DNA of 64,000 nt, taken from the NCBI GenBank assembly GCA_016722025.1, contig JADKGZ010000002.1:321971-385970 (forward strand), given 5' to 3'. The stretch's first letter is position 1. Each line of letters opens with the position of its first letter. A model generated the notes under the pieces. It did not search any database and was not told the origin of the DNA. It saw only the letters and a program-made list of their open reading frames with translations. Shown piece after piece: positions 42,359 to 51,286 of this stretch. The translations under genes were made by a program, and so were the position numbers. The DNA comes from Acidimicrobiaceae bacterium. Its GTDB lineage: Bacteria > Actinomycetota > Acidimicrobiia > Acidimicrobiales > Ilumatobacteraceae.

Positions 42359-43725
42359 CGGCCGGCAGCGCGCAGGTGTGCCACCGCGTCGGCCGCCAGC
42401 AGGTCGACCACGACAGCCACCGGCTTCCTCGCACCCGTCACCGCCTTCAGCGCGCCACCACCAGAGGCGGTCGCGGGCAACCCGGTGGTGAGGATGCCGT
42501 AGCGAGCCGCCGGCTCGGCTTCGCGTACCACGGCCCCCTTCGCGATCGCCCGCCACAGCAGCTCGATGCGCTGCGCACCGGGCCGGTTGGTGGTTCGCCC
42601 ACCGACCACCTCGAACCACCAGCGACGGCCCTTGGCATCGGTGGCCGAGAGCGTGGGCTGCACCCCGGTGAGCACCTTGCGATCATCGACGACGTCGGTG
42701 TAGCCGGCGGACAGCAACAGCGACTCCGCCAGATCCTTCGCCGCCCAACCGCCCGCCATCCGGTCGGTGAGCCGCCCGGCATCGGCAAACAGCTGCACCT
42801 GCGGCAGTAACGACTCGGCTCCCACGCGGGCCATGGCCGCAGCCGCGTAGCCGGCGTCGGTGTCGTACCCGATGAAGTGCCGGCCGGTGCGCACGGCCGC
42901 AACCGCCGTCGTACCCGACCCCATGAACGGATCCAGCACCAGCTCGCCCTCGTACGTGTTCATGTGGATCAACCGTTCCGGCAGCGCGACGGGGAACGGC
43001 GCCGGATGGCCCACGCGAGCAGCGCTCTCCGGCGGGATCTCCCACACGTCGACGGTGGCCTCCATGAACTCGTCTCGACTCAGCGTGCTCACCGACGGCA
43101 AGCCCTGCCGGGCCCGATCCTTGGGCGTGACCGCGCGATCGAAGCGACCCTTCGACGCAATGACCACGCGCTCGCTGAGGTCGCGCAGCACCGGGTTGCC
43201 GGGGCGCTGGAAGCTGCCCCACGCGCAGTTGCCCGCCGCCCCGCGCTGCTTCACCCACACGACCTCACCGCGCAGCAACAGGCGCAGCTCGTCCTGCAAG
43301 ATGGCGGTGACATCGGCGGCCAGCGACCGGTAGGGCCGGCGGCCGAGGTTGGCCACGTTGACGGCGATGCGACCACCCGGCTGCAGCACGCGTGCGCACT
43401 CGGCGAACACGTCGCGCAACATCACCAGGTACTCGACATAGGTGGCAGGGATGTGGCCCTCGCCCAGCGCCTCCTCGTAGGCCTTGCCCGCGAAGTACGG
43501 CGGGGAGGTGACCACCAACGCCACCGAGTTGGTGGCGACCGCGCTCATGTCACGCGCATCGCCGACCACGATGCGGTCGACGGCCGAGGTGATGCCGATC
43601 GTCTCGTCGGCGGAGATCTCCGGCGCGTGGAAGCGCTCGTAGAACGGCGACGAGTCGTGCCCCTCGCGCTTGCCGACACCGAACGCGGATGTGCGCGTAC
43701 CGCCCTTCCGCGGCGGTTTCGTCAC
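42355..43725 (-). CDS. DNA methyltransferase (beta-class, N6-adenine or N4-cytosine) with an extra C-terminal domain
   Basis: The protein has 456 residues from the GTG at 43725, which overlaps the SDR stop by four bases. Motif IV is VVTSPPYFAGKAYEEALGEG, near residue 80, and motif I lies later (DPFMGSGTTAVAAVRTGRHF, about 263), the beta-class order. The region between has LQPGGRIAVNVANLGR and VVWVKQRGAAG. Residues 320-456 are extra: LAESLLLSAGYTDVVDDRKV, LSATDAKGRRWWFEVVGGRT, ARYGILTTGLPA, a layout recalling PD-(D/E)XK nuclease folds. No restriction gene is next to it, so it may be an orphan methyltransferase. Confidence 0.85.
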   Translation of the reverse strand: MTKPPRKGGTRTSAFGVGKREGHDSSPFYERFHAPEISADETIGITSAVDRIVVGDARDMSAVATNSVALVVTSPPYFAGKAYEEALGEGHIPATYVEYLVMLRDVFAECARVLQPGGRIAVNVANLGRRPYRSLAADVTAILQDELRLLLRGEVVWVKQRGAAGNCAWGSFQRPGNPVLRDLSERVVIASKGRFDRAVTPKDRARQGLPSVSTLSRDEFMEATVDVWEIPPESAARVGHPAPFPVALPERLIHMNTYEGELVLDPFMGSGTTAVAAVRTGRHFIGYDTDAGYAAAAMARVGAESLLPQVQLFADAGRLTDRMAGGWAAKDLAESLLLSAGYTDVVDDRKVLTGVQPTLSATDAKGRRWWFEVVGGRTTNRPGAQRIELLWRAIAKGAVVREAEPAARYGILTTGLPATASGGGALKAVTGARKPVAVVVDLLAADAVAHLRAAGR

Positions 43726-44549
43726 GCGGGGTTCTCCTGCGCGGCGGCGCGCTGCATGCGTTCCACCGGCGCCTGGCGCATCTCCGGGTGAGTGAGGATC
43801 CAGAAGCGATCGGTGAGGATGGCATCCAGCACCTGCGCGGCGATGCCATCGGGGTCGACGCCGTTCTCGACGCCATCGGCGAGGATGGTCTCGATCATCT
43901 GCCCGAGCGCGTCGGTGCTCTTCGGCGGCTCCGGGCCCAAGCGCTGCTGCCACTGCTGGCCGGCGACCAGGTTGGTCTTCACGAACCCCGGGCACAGCAC
44001 GCTCACACCCACCGGCGAGCCGGTGCCCTTCATCTCCAGGAACAGCCCTTCGGTGATGGCCACCACCGCAGTCTTCGTCGCGTTGTAGGCGGCCGCACCC
44101 GGGAAGGCGATGAGCCCGGCCATCGACGCGGTGTTGACGATGTGCCCCTCGCCCTGGTCCTGCATGATGGGGAGGAACGCGCGGATGCCGTGGACGACGC
44201 CGTAGAGGTTGATGCCCACCACCCACTCCCACGCGCTCATCGGCCCACTCCACGGGTCGACCTTGCCGGCCACGCCGGCGTTGTTGCACAGCACGTGGGC
44301 GGCGCCGAAGCGATCCAGCGTCGCCTGCGCGAGGGCGTGCACGCTGGCTTCCAGCGAGGTGTCGCACACCACCGGCAGCACCTCCGTACCACCCTCGGCC
44401 AGCTCGGCCTCCACCGCGCGCATGCTGATCTCGTCGATGTCGGCCAGCACCACCTTCATGCCCTGCGCCGCGAACGCGTGAGCGAGCGACCGACCGATGC
44501 CGCTGCCCCCGCCGGTGATAACTGCGACCTTGCCATGGAGATCTTTCAC
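43722..44549 (-). CDS. short-chain dehydrogenase/reductase
   Basis: The protein has 275 residues. The NAD(P) loop is AVITGGGSGIGRSLAHAF, and ADIDE after the second strand suggests NAD preference. NNAG is in HVLCNNAGVAGK, the catalytic Ser in NTASMAGLIAF and Tyr-x3-Lys in AAYNATKTAVVAITE. The substrate is not clear. TAACGT lies six bases before the GTG at 44549 (leaderless style). It precedes the methyltransferase, with which it shares a four-base overlap; the functional link is not evident. Confidence 0.9.
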   Translation of the reverse strand: MKDLHGKVAVITGGGSGIGRSLAHAFAAQGMKVVLADIDEISMRAVEAELAEGGTEVLPVVCDTSLEASVHALAQATLDRFGAAHVLCNNAGVAGKVDPWSGPMSAWEWVVGINLYGVVHGIRAFLPIMQDQGEGHIVNTASMAGLIAFPGAAAYNATKTAVVAITEGLFLEMKGTGSPVGVSVLCPGFVKTNLVAGQQWQQRLGPEPPKSTDALGQMIETILADGVENGVDPDGIAAQVLDAILTDRFWILTHPEMRQAPVERMQRAAAQENPA

Positions 44550-44605
44550 GCGGCCACGTTACGCGACCCCCGCGCGCCGCCGCGCGATGCGCGACCAGGC
44601 GTGCG

Positions 44606-45028
44606 CTACATGCCCTTGCCGAAGTCGCAGGTGCGCCACTTCTCCGGGGTGAGGCGCACGAGCACGGTGTCGGCGGTGCTGGGGTTGTTGTCGGCATACC
44701 ACTTGCCCAGCTCCGGCCCCAGGTAGCGCGACGCCATGGCCAGGTTGTCGCGCGACTCGCTCGCCACCACCACCGGGCCCTCCACGCTGACGTACTTGTA
44801 TGGCGCACTCTCGGTCTGCACGGTGAGCGTCGCGCGCCCGGCGGCACGCAGCAGCCGGGCCTTCAGCGACGTGCCATCCATGCCGATCAGCACCTGACCG
44901 TCCTCCCACTGGTACCAGATGGGCAGCGCCAGCGGGCCGTGGCCCGCATGCTCGATCGCCAGGATGCCCACGCGCACATCGGCGAGGAACTGGTCGCGTT
45001 CTGCTTCGGTCATGTCCATGTCTGCCAT
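44606..45028 (-). CDS. PPOX-class F420-dependent-type protein
   Basis: The protein has 140 residues from the ATG at 45028 (MADMDMTEAERDQFLADVRV; ATGs at 45019 and 45013 are alternatives). It has the split-barrel pattern VGILAIEHAGHGPLALPIWY, VLIGMDGTSLKARLLRAAG and VSVEGPVVVASESRDNLAMA, with a C-terminal RLTPEKWRTCDFGKGM. The PLALPIWY and TLTVQTE parts resemble F420-dependent PPOX enzymes of actinomycetes. The partner substrate is unknown. It is divergent from the DUF1353 gene, whose start is 53 bases away. Confidence 0.8.
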   Translation of the reverse strand: MADMDMTEAERDQFLADVRVGILAIEHAGHGPLALPIWYQWEDGQVLIGMDGTSLKARLLRAAGRATLTVQTESAPYKYVSVEGPVVVASESRDNLAMASRYLGPELGKWYADNNPSTADTVLVRLTPEKWRTCDFGKGM

Positions 45029-45080
45029 GCGGGAAGTGTGGCAGGAATCGCGACCCCGCCAGATCGCGCGAGCATTGCCC

Positions 45081-45935
45081 ATGGAGTTCGACAAGCAGCT
45101 CGAGCAGTTCTTCGACCCCGATTCGCCGAGCGATCGATGGAGCATCGTGCTGCGCCACGTGGAGGACGACACGCAGGACTCGTGGTACCTGGAGCGCCGC
45201 CTCGGCTACCGCGACAAGGAGCTGGGCGACATCGTCGTGCCGCGCAACAAGGCCACCTTCACCACCGACCTCACCTCCGTGCCGCAGATGTTCACCTGGC
45301 TGGTGCCGCGCACCGGCACGCACCTCGCCGCCGCGCTGGTGCACGATGCGCTCACGCCGCCGTTCAGCGAGCAGGGCAAGCCCGACTGGGAGACACCCGA
45401 CCTGCCGATCACGCAGCTACAGGCAGATCGCGTGTTCCGCTCGGCGATGGCCGACCTGGGCACGCCCCTCCTTCGTCGTTGGATGGTGTGGAGCGCCGTC
45501 AGCATCCCCACTGCGTGGCAGGTGTCGAAGGTGCGAGCGGTGCTCGGCTACCTCAGCCTCGCGGCCATCGTCGTGCTCGGGTGGTTCGCCACTCTCGACC
45601 TGTTCGACCGAGGCCAGTGGCTGCCGTGGATGGCGAACCGCACCTGGTACATCGAACTGCTGCTCGGCGCGGCCGGCGCGATCCTCGTGCCGCTCGTGCT
45701 CGCGCTGCTGTGGCCCAGCGGCTTGCGCAAGGCCGGTGCCATCACCGGCGTTGCACTGGCAGCGCTGCTCCACGTCACCATCGCCGTCGCCGCCGTCACG
45801 TTCGGCTACCAGTTCGCCGAGTACCGCCTGCGGGTGTGGGCACCTCCGAAGCGATGGCTGAAGATCGGCCTCACGGCCGCCGCGCTCACCGCCGTGCTGC
45901 TGACGTACTGGATGTTCGGCCACTACGACAGCTGA
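45081..45935 (+). CDS. DUF1353 domain membrane protein
   Basis: The protein has 284 residues. The N-terminal DUF1353 part includes FTTDLTSVPQMFTWLVPRTG, then HLAAALVHDALTPPFSEQGK and ADRVFRSAMADLGTPLLRRW. This family is known from phage and bacteria and has no defined role. Three or four membrane helices follow: YLSLAAIVVLGWFATLDLF, IELLLGAAGAILVPLVLALL, GVALAALLHVTIAVAAVTFG and TAAALTAVLLTYWMFGHY. The addition of helices to DUF1353 is notable. Confidence 0.85.
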   Translation: MEFDKQLEQFFDPDSPSDRWSIVLRHVEDDTQDSWYLERRLGYRDKELGDIVVPRNKATFTTDLTSVPQMFTWLVPRTGTHLAAALVHDALTPPFSEQGKPDWETPDLPITQLQADRVFRSAMADLGTPLLRRWMVWSAVSIPTAWQVSKVRAVLGYLSLAAIVVLGWFATLDLFDRGQWLPWMANRTWYIELLLGAAGAILVPLVLALLWPSGLRKAGAITGVALAALLHVTIAVAAVTFGYQFAEYRLRVWAPPKRWLKIGLTAAALTAVLLTYWMFGHYDS

Positions 45936-45980
45936 CCTCGTTCGGGGGCTTCCCGGGGGCGGTCGCTAAGGTTGCCCGTG

Positions 45981-47921
45981 ATGGCGTACCGGTACCTGTG
46001 GACCCCTTTGCAGCTCGGGCCGGTCACCGCCCGCAACCGCATCGTGTTCAGCGCGCACCTCACCAACTACGCGCGCGACGGCAAGCCCACCGCGCAGCAC
46101 GCCGCGTACTACGCGGCCCGCGCCGCCGGCGGCGCCGGGCTGATCATCACCGAAGAGCACAGCACACATCCCACCGACTGGCCCTACGAGAAGCTGATCC
46201 ACGGTTTCCACCGCGATGTCCTCCCCGGGTACCGGGCCATCACCGAAGCCGTGCACCGCCACCGCGTGCCCATCTTCGCCCAGATCAACCACAACGGCGG
46301 CCAGGCCAGCAGCATGTACTCGCGCCTGCCGGTGTGGGCGCCGTCGGCCGTGGCCGACCCGCTGTTTCGCGAGGTGCCCAAGGCCGTCACCCACGCCGAG
46401 ATCGACGAGATCATCGCCGGCTACGCGTTGGTGGCCGAGCACTGCGCCGAAGGCGGTTTCGACGGCATCGAGCTGCAGTGCTCGCACAGCTCCATCGTGC
46501 GCGGCTTCCTCAGCCAGGCCACCAACCAGCGCACCGACCAGTACGGCGGGAGCATCGAGAACCGTGCGCGCCTGCTCACCGAGATCGTGGCGGCGGTGCG
46601 CAAGGTCATCGGCAATCGCCTCGCGCTCGGCGTGCGGTTGTGCGGCGACGAGCTCATCGAAGGCGGTACCACCATCGACGATGCGGTACGTGTGGCGCAG
46701 ATCGCCGAGGCCACCGGCCAGGTCGACTACATCAACACGTCCATCGGCGTCGCCACGGCCAGCCTGTTCATGATCGAAGCCAGCATGCACATCCCGCCCG
46801 GGTATGCGCTGTTCATCCCCTCCGCGTTCCGCAAGGCGGTCGACCTGCCCGTGGTCGGTGTCGGTCGCTTCAAGGATCCGCTGCAGGCCGAGCGGGCGCT
46901 GGCCGAAGGCCACTGCGATCTCGTCGGCGTGGTGCGCGGTCAGATCGCCGACCCCGACTTCGCCGCCAAGGCCCGCGCCGGCGCCACCGACGACATCCGC
47001 TTGTGCCTCAGCTGCAACCAGGAGTGCGTGGGCCGCATGGGCCTCAACCGTTGGCTGGGCTGCATCGAGAACCCACGCACGGGGCGCGAGGCCGAGCCGC
47101 GCGTGGCCATCAGCGCCAAGCCCAAGCGCGTGCTGGTGGTCGGTGCCGGGCCGGCCGGCCTGCAGGCGGCAATCGCCGCTGCTCGCATCGGCCATCAGGT
47201 GACGGTGTGCGAGAAGGAGGCGCAGGCCGGCGGCCAGGTGCGCCTCGCCGCCAGCGTGCCCAACCGAGCCGAGTTCGGCGACATCATCCGCAACCAGCTC
47301 ACCGAGTGCGCCCGCCTCGGCGTGGCCATCGAGTACGGCGTCGGCGTGTGGCCCGGCCTGGTGCAGGAACGTCAACCCGATCACGTCATCGTGGCGATGG
47401 GCGCCGAACCCAGCCGCCCGTGGTGGGTGGCCGGCGATGCCGTGCAGGTGGCCGACGTGCGCGAGGTGCTCGACGGCAGCGCCGAGCCGTTCGGCAACGT
47501 GGTGGTGGTCGACGAGATCGGCTTCCACCACGCCACGTCTGTCGCCGAGCTGTTGGCCGACCGCGGCTGCACCGTCGAGATCGTCACGCCGGGCATGGTG
47601 GTGGGCCAAGACCTGGGCATCACGCTCGACATGGAGAACTGGTGGATGCGGGCCGGTGCCAAGGGCATTGCACAGTCGACCGATCTGGTGCCGATGGGTT
47701 TCGCCGGCGGAGCGCTCACTCTGCTGCACCACCCCACCGGCGCCAACCAGACCCGCCACCCCGACTGGGTGGTGCTGGCCGTACCGCCGAGCCCGGTGGA
47801 GTGGCTGTACAACGACCTGAAGGCCGCGGGCGTGAGCGTGCAACGAGTGGGCGACTGCGTGGCGCCGCGCCGTGCGCACGCAGCAGTGGTCGATGGCGAA
47901 CGCGCGGGTGCCCTGGCCTGA
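45981..47921 (+). CDS. 2,4-dienoyl-CoA reductase-like FMN/4Fe-4S/FAD oxidoreductase (OYE family)
   Basis: The protein has 646 residues. Residues 1-350 are an OYE-type TIM barrel (LWTPLQLGPVTARNRIVFSA, AQINHNGGQASSMYS, GFDGIELQCSHSSIVRGFLS, DQYGGSIENRARL). The iron-sulfur motif is CLSCNQECVGRMGL, then CIENP near 350. The C-terminal half binds FAD/NAD (RVLVVGAGPAGLQAAIAAAR, VTVCEKEAQAGGQVRLAAS). It resembles FadH and the mycofactocin-associated FadH/OYE oxidoreductases. It reduces unsaturated substrates using NAD(P)H; the substrate is not fixed by the sequence. TAAGGT lies eight bases before the ATG. Confidence 0.88.
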   Translation: MAYRYLWTPLQLGPVTARNRIVFSAHLTNYARDGKPTAQHAAYYAARAAGGAGLIITEEHSTHPTDWPYEKLIHGFHRDVLPGYRAITEAVHRHRVPIFAQINHNGGQASSMYSRLPVWAPSAVADPLFREVPKAVTHAEIDEIIAGYALVAEHCAEGGFDGIELQCSHSSIVRGFLSQATNQRTDQYGGSIENRARLLTEIVAAVRKVIGNRLALGVRLCGDELIEGGTTIDDAVRVAQIAEATGQVDYINTSIGVATASLFMIEASMHIPPGYALFIPSAFRKAVDLPVVGVGRFKDPLQAERALAEGHCDLVGVVRGQIADPDFAAKARAGATDDIRLCLSCNQECVGRMGLNRWLGCIENPRTGREAEPRVAISAKPKRVLVVGAGPAGLQAAIAAARIGHQVTVCEKEAQAGGQVRLAASVPNRAEFGDIIRNQLTECARLGVAIEYGVGVWPGLVQERQPDHVIVAMGAEPSRPWWVAGDAVQVADVREVLDGSAEPFGNVVVVDEIGFHHATSVAELLADRGCTVEIVTPGMVVGQDLGITLDMENWWMRAGAKGIAQSTDLVPMGFAGGALTLLHHPTGANQTRHPDWVVLAVPPSPVEWLYNDLKAAGVSVQRVGDCVAPRRAHAAVVDGERAGALA

Positions 47922-47949
47922 ACCCCCGCACATCGGGCAGACTGTGCGC

Positions 47950-48441
47950 GTGAGCACTCCAGTCGTCGCGGTCGTGATGGGATCGGCCAGCGATTGGCCC
48001 ACCATGAGCAAGGCCGTCGAGGTGCTGGCCGAGTTCGGCATCGCGCACGAGGCGCAGGTGCTGTCCGCTCACCGCATGCCCGACGAGATGTTCGCCTTCG
48101 CCGAGAACGCCGGCAATCGCGGGTTGCGAGCCATCATCGCCGGCGCCGGTGGGGCGGCACACCTGCCGGGCATGCTCGCCGCCAAGACCACGGTGCCGGT
48201 GCTGGGCGTGCCCGTGCCCAGCCGCCACCTCAGCGGGCAGGACAGCCTGTACTCGATCGTGCAGATGCCCGCGGGCGTGCCGGTCGCCACCTTCGCCATC
48301 GGTGAGGCCGGCGCCACCAACGCGGCGCTGTTCGCGGTGGCACTGCTCGCGGCCACAGATCCCGCGCTGGCCACCAAGCTCATCGAGTACCGCAGCCGCC
48401 GCCACCACGACGCGTCCACCGCCGTGCTGCCCGCGATCTGA
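47950..48441 (+). CDS. purE: 5-(carboxyamino)imidazole ribonucleotide mutase
   Basis: The protein has 163 residues. It has the class I PurE core: VVMGSASDWPTMSKAVEVLA, VLSAHRMPDEMFAFAENAG and IIAGAGGAAHLPGMLAAKTT, VPVPSRHLSGQDSLYSIVQM. It converts N5-CAIR to CAIR in purine synthesis, using the product of PurK, which follows by 10 bases. The GTG at 47950 is preferred; a GTG at 47944 is in frame. Confidence 0.95.
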   Translation: MSTPVVAVVMGSASDWPTMSKAVEVLAEFGIAHEAQVLSAHRMPDEMFAFAENAGNRGLRAIIAGAGGAAHLPGMLAAKTTVPVLGVPVPSRHLSGQDSLYSIVQMPAGVPVATFAIGEAGATNAALFAVALLAATDPALATKLIEYRSRRHHDASTAVLPAI

Positions 48442-48451
48442 TGCCCGCCGC

Positions 48452-49615
48452 ATGACCACACGGCACGACAGCAACGGCGCCAGCGACGTCATCACGCCGC
48501 CGGCCATGCTTGGCGTGCTCGGCGGCGGCCAGTTGGGCCGCTACTTCGTGCTCGCCGCGCGCACCATGGGGTACCGCACCACGGTGCTCGAGCCCGACCC
48601 CGGCTCGCCGGCCGGTGCGGTGGCCGACGTGCACCTCGTCGCCGCCTACGACGACCCTGCTGCACTCGAGCAGCTGGCAGCAACCTGCGCGGTGGTCACC
48701 ACCGAGTTCGAGAACGCACCCGCCGAGGCGATGGCCCAGCTGGCCGCTCGCATTCCGGTGCGCCCGTCCCCGGCCGCGCTTGCCACCACGCAAGACCGCA
48801 TCGCCGAGAAGCAGTTCCTCGACGACATCGGTGTCGGTGTCGCGCCCTACGTGGTCATCGTCACCGACGCCGATCTCGCCGACGCGGCCGGTTTCAGCTT
48901 CCCCGCCATCTTGAAGACGGCCCGGCTCGGGTACGACGGCAAGGGCCAGATCCGCTGCGCGTACGCCACCGATCTGGCGGCAGCGTGGGACGAGCTGGGC
49001 CGTGTGCCGTGCGTGCTCGAGCAGCGCCTGCCCCTGGATCGCGAGCTGTCGCTGGTGCTGGCGCGCACGGCCGACGGGCGAGTGGCCTGCTATCCCGTCT
49101 CGCAGAACCAGCACGTGCACGGCATCCTCGATGTCAGCTACACCCCCGCCAACCTGCCCGGCACCGCTCCGGCAGATGCGGCCGAGCTGTGCACCTACAT
49201 CGCCGAGGAGCTGCAGTTCGTGGGCGTGATGGCCGTGGAGATGTTCGTGGTCGGCCGCGACGTGCTGGTGAACGAGCTGGCCCCCCGCCCGCACAACAGC
49301 GGGCACTACACGCTCGATGCCTGCCTCACCTCACAGTTCGAGCAACAGGTGCGTGCCATCTGCGGCCTGGCGTTGGGCGACACCAAGCTCGTCGTGCCCG
49401 GTGTCGCGATGGTGAACCTGCTCGGCCAGCTGTGGGCCGATGGCGAACCGCGGTGGCAGAACGTGCTCGGCAACTCGGCGGCGCACCTCCATCTGTATGG
49501 CAAATCCGAACCTCGGGCGGGCCGCAAGATGGGTCATCTCACCGTCACCACGGGCACCGCGATGGGCGCCACCAGCCTGGCGAGGCGCCTGCGCAAGCAA
49601 CTTGGGGCGGGTTAG
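48452..49615 (+). CDS. purK: 5-(carboxyamino)imidazole ribonucleotide synthase
   Basis: The protein has 387 residues. The ATP-grasp fold includes MLGVLGGGQLGRYFVLAART, FSFPAILKTARLGYDGKGQI (lysine and Gly loop) and VLVNELAPRPHNSGHYTLDA (metal ligands). The end, GKSEPRAGRKMGHLTVTTGT, is typical PurK. It makes N5-CAIR from AIR, ATP and bicarbonate. The 15-residue head before PPAMLGVLGG is longer than usual, so the start could be a little later. Its TAG stop (49613-49615) is part of the TAGCCT box of the next gene. Confidence 0.95.
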   Translation: MTTRHDSNGASDVITPPAMLGVLGGGQLGRYFVLAARTMGYRTTVLEPDPGSPAGAVADVHLVAAYDDPAALEQLAATCAVVTTEFENAPAEAMAQLAARIPVRPSPAALATTQDRIAEKQFLDDIGVGVAPYVVIVTDADLADAAGFSFPAILKTARLGYDGKGQIRCAYATDLAAAWDELGRVPCVLEQRLPLDRELSLVLARTADGRVACYPVSQNQHVHGILDVSYTPANLPGTAPADAAELCTYIAEELQFVGVMAVEMFVVGRDVLVNELAPRPHNSGHYTLDACLTSQFEQQVRAICGLALGDTKLVVPGVAMVNLLGQLWADGEPRWQNVLGNSAAHLHLYGKSEPRAGRKMGHLTVTTGTAMGATSLARRLRKQLGAG

Positions 49616-49625
49616 CCTGCCCGCC

Positions 49626-50288
49626 ATGCACGCACAGTTGGGCCTGATCGGCGGCGCCTTCTCCTGGATCAGCGACCTCACCGACAAGCTGGGCGACTGG
49701 GCAGGTAACTGGTGGTTCCTCGGCGTCATCTTCGCGATTGCCCTGCTCGATTCCGTGATCCCGATCGTGCCCAGCGAGACGACGGTCATTGTCGGTGGCG
49801 TCGCCGTGGCCACCGGCGACGCGCCGTACCCGCTCATCGCGGTCATCGCCGCCGGTGCAGCCGGCGCCTTCATCGGCGACAACATGGCCTACGCCATCGG
49901 CCGGCACTGGTCGCCCGCGTTCCAGCGCCGAGCCGAGCGCAAGCCGAAGTTCGAAGCCAAGCTCATCTGGGCTCGTGAGCAGATCCGCGACCGCGGAGGT
50001 CTGCTGCTCATCACCGCCCGCTTCATCCCCGGCGGCCGCACGGCCCTCACCTTGGCCAGCGGCATCACCGCTCAGCCGCGTCCGTGGTTCCTTCGCTGGA
50101 CCTTCGTCGCGGCCATCATCTGGGCCACGTACGCGGCGGGCCTGGCCCGACTGGTGGGCGAGCCGTTCGAGGACGACCACACCAAGGCGTTCTGGATCGC
50201 GTTCAGAACTGCCTTGGGCATCAACGTGATCATCGAAGTGGTGCGTCACTTCCGGGCAAAACGGAAGTGGTCGAAAGCAGCGGTGTGA
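49626..50288 (+). CDS. DedA-family membrane protein
   Basis: The protein has 220 residues. It has the DedA/SNARE-associated core: LLDSVIPIVPSETTVIVGGV, AAGAAGAFIGDNMAYAIGRH, GGLLLITARFIPGGRTALTL (the conserved RFIPG-x-R) and LRWTFVAAIIWATYAAGLA. DedA proteins flip undecaprenyl phosphate or other lipids in the cytoplasmic membrane. TAGCCT seven bases before the ATG suggests a leaderless transcript inside the purK end. Confidence 0.9.
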   Translation: MHAQLGLIGGAFSWISDLTDKLGDWAGNWWFLGVIFAIALLDSVIPIVPSETTVIVGGVAVATGDAPYPLIAVIAAGAAGAFIGDNMAYAIGRHWSPAFQRRAERKPKFEAKLIWAREQIRDRGGLLLITARFIPGGRTALTLASGITAQPRPWFLRWTFVAAIIWATYAAGLARLVGEPFEDDHTKAFWIAFRTALGINVIIEVVRHFRAKRKWSKAAV

Positions 50289-50382
50289 TCAACGCACCCA
50301 GTTGGCGGGCCTCGAACAGCGGCCCCCAGCTGGCTGGTGAGCTGGTCGAGGTCGACCGGGCTCTCCACGATAGGTTCACGCC

Positions 50383-51276
50383 GTGCAGCTCCACCTTGCG
50401 CAACTCAACGTCGCCACGCTCCACCAGCCGATGGACCACCCGGCCACGGCAGGGTTCGCCGACGGGTTGGCCCCGGTCAACGCGCTGGGCGAGGCAGCGC
50501 CCGGTTTCGTCTGGCGGCTGCAGACGGAGGATGGCGACGCGACGTCCATCAGCGCCTTCCCCAACCCGCTCACCATCGTCAACCTCACCGTCTGGGAGTC
50601 CGGCGCGGCCCTGCGCGAGTTCGTCTATCGCGGCATGCACCGCGACTTCTTCCGTCGCCGCGCCGAGTGGTTCGAGGCCGGCTCGCTCACTGCCATGTGG
50701 TGGGTGCCGGCCGGCACCACACCCACCGTCGACGACGCCAAGGCCCGGCTCGACTTCATCGAGCGCTTCGGCCCGTCGGCGTACGCGTTCGAGATGGGCC
50801 AGCAGTTCCCGCAGTTGGTGGTGGTGCGCCGCGAGCTCGACCACCCCGACGTCGGCCCGATGCTCGAGCAGCTCAACCGCGAGCTGCTCGACAGCGAACC
50901 CGAAGGTGGCACCTGCTTTCACTCGCTGTCCGAGCAGGAGGTGCAGCAGGGAGGTGCGTTCTTCGTCGCCTACCTCGACGACGCTCCGGTGGCATGCGGC
51001 GCGTATCGCCGCATTCCGGGCGCACCCGATGCAGCCGAGATCAAACGCATGTGGGCACACCCCGATGCACGCGGCAGCAAGTTGGGCGCCGCCGTGCTCG
51101 CCACGCTCGTGCAGGCGGCGCGAGCCGATGGCTACCAGCAGGTGAAGCTGGAGACCGGCGAGCACCTCACCGCCGCGGTCGGCCTGTACACCACGTTCGG
51201 GTTCACCGCCTGCGAGCCGTGGGGCGAGTACGTGGGTGTCGCCCACTCGTACACGATGAGCAAGCAGTTGCAGTAG
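50383..51276 (+). CDS. DUF3291 domain fused to GNAT acetyltransferase
   Basis: The protein has 297 residues. Residues 1-145 match DUF3291: LHLAQLNVATLHQPMDHPAT, FADGLAPVNALGEAAPGFVW, VNLTVWESGAALREFVYRGM and FRRRAEWFEA. Residues 150-297 are a GNAT fold: QLVVVRRELDHPDVGPMLEQ, KRMWAHPDARGSKLGAAVLA (acetyl-CoA loop) and LYTTFGFTACEPWGEYVG. DUF3291 has a heme-binding-like alpha-beta barrel fold of unknown role. Together they suggest an enzyme coupling a bound small molecule to acetyl transfer. TAGGTT is six bases before the GTG. Confidence 0.85.
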   Translation: MQLHLAQLNVATLHQPMDHPATAGFADGLAPVNALGEAAPGFVWRLQTEDGDATSISAFPNPLTIVNLTVWESGAALREFVYRGMHRDFFRRRAEWFEAGSLTAMWWVPAGTTPTVDDAKARLDFIERFGPSAYAFEMGQQFPQLVVVRRELDHPDVGPMLEQLNRELLDSEPEGGTCFHSLSEQEVQQGGAFFVAYLDDAPVACGAYRRIPGAPDAAEIKRMWAHPDARGSKLGAAVLATLVQAARADGYQQVKLETGEHLTAAVGLYTTFGFTACEPWGEYVGVAHSYTMSKQLQ

Positions 51277-51286
51277 GTGCGCTTCG

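Noticed and set aside
44939..47953. A 1,004-codon open frame overlapping the DUF1353 and OYE genes
   Set aside because: It is in another frame of two well-supported genes and encodes Arg/His/Ala-rich sequence.
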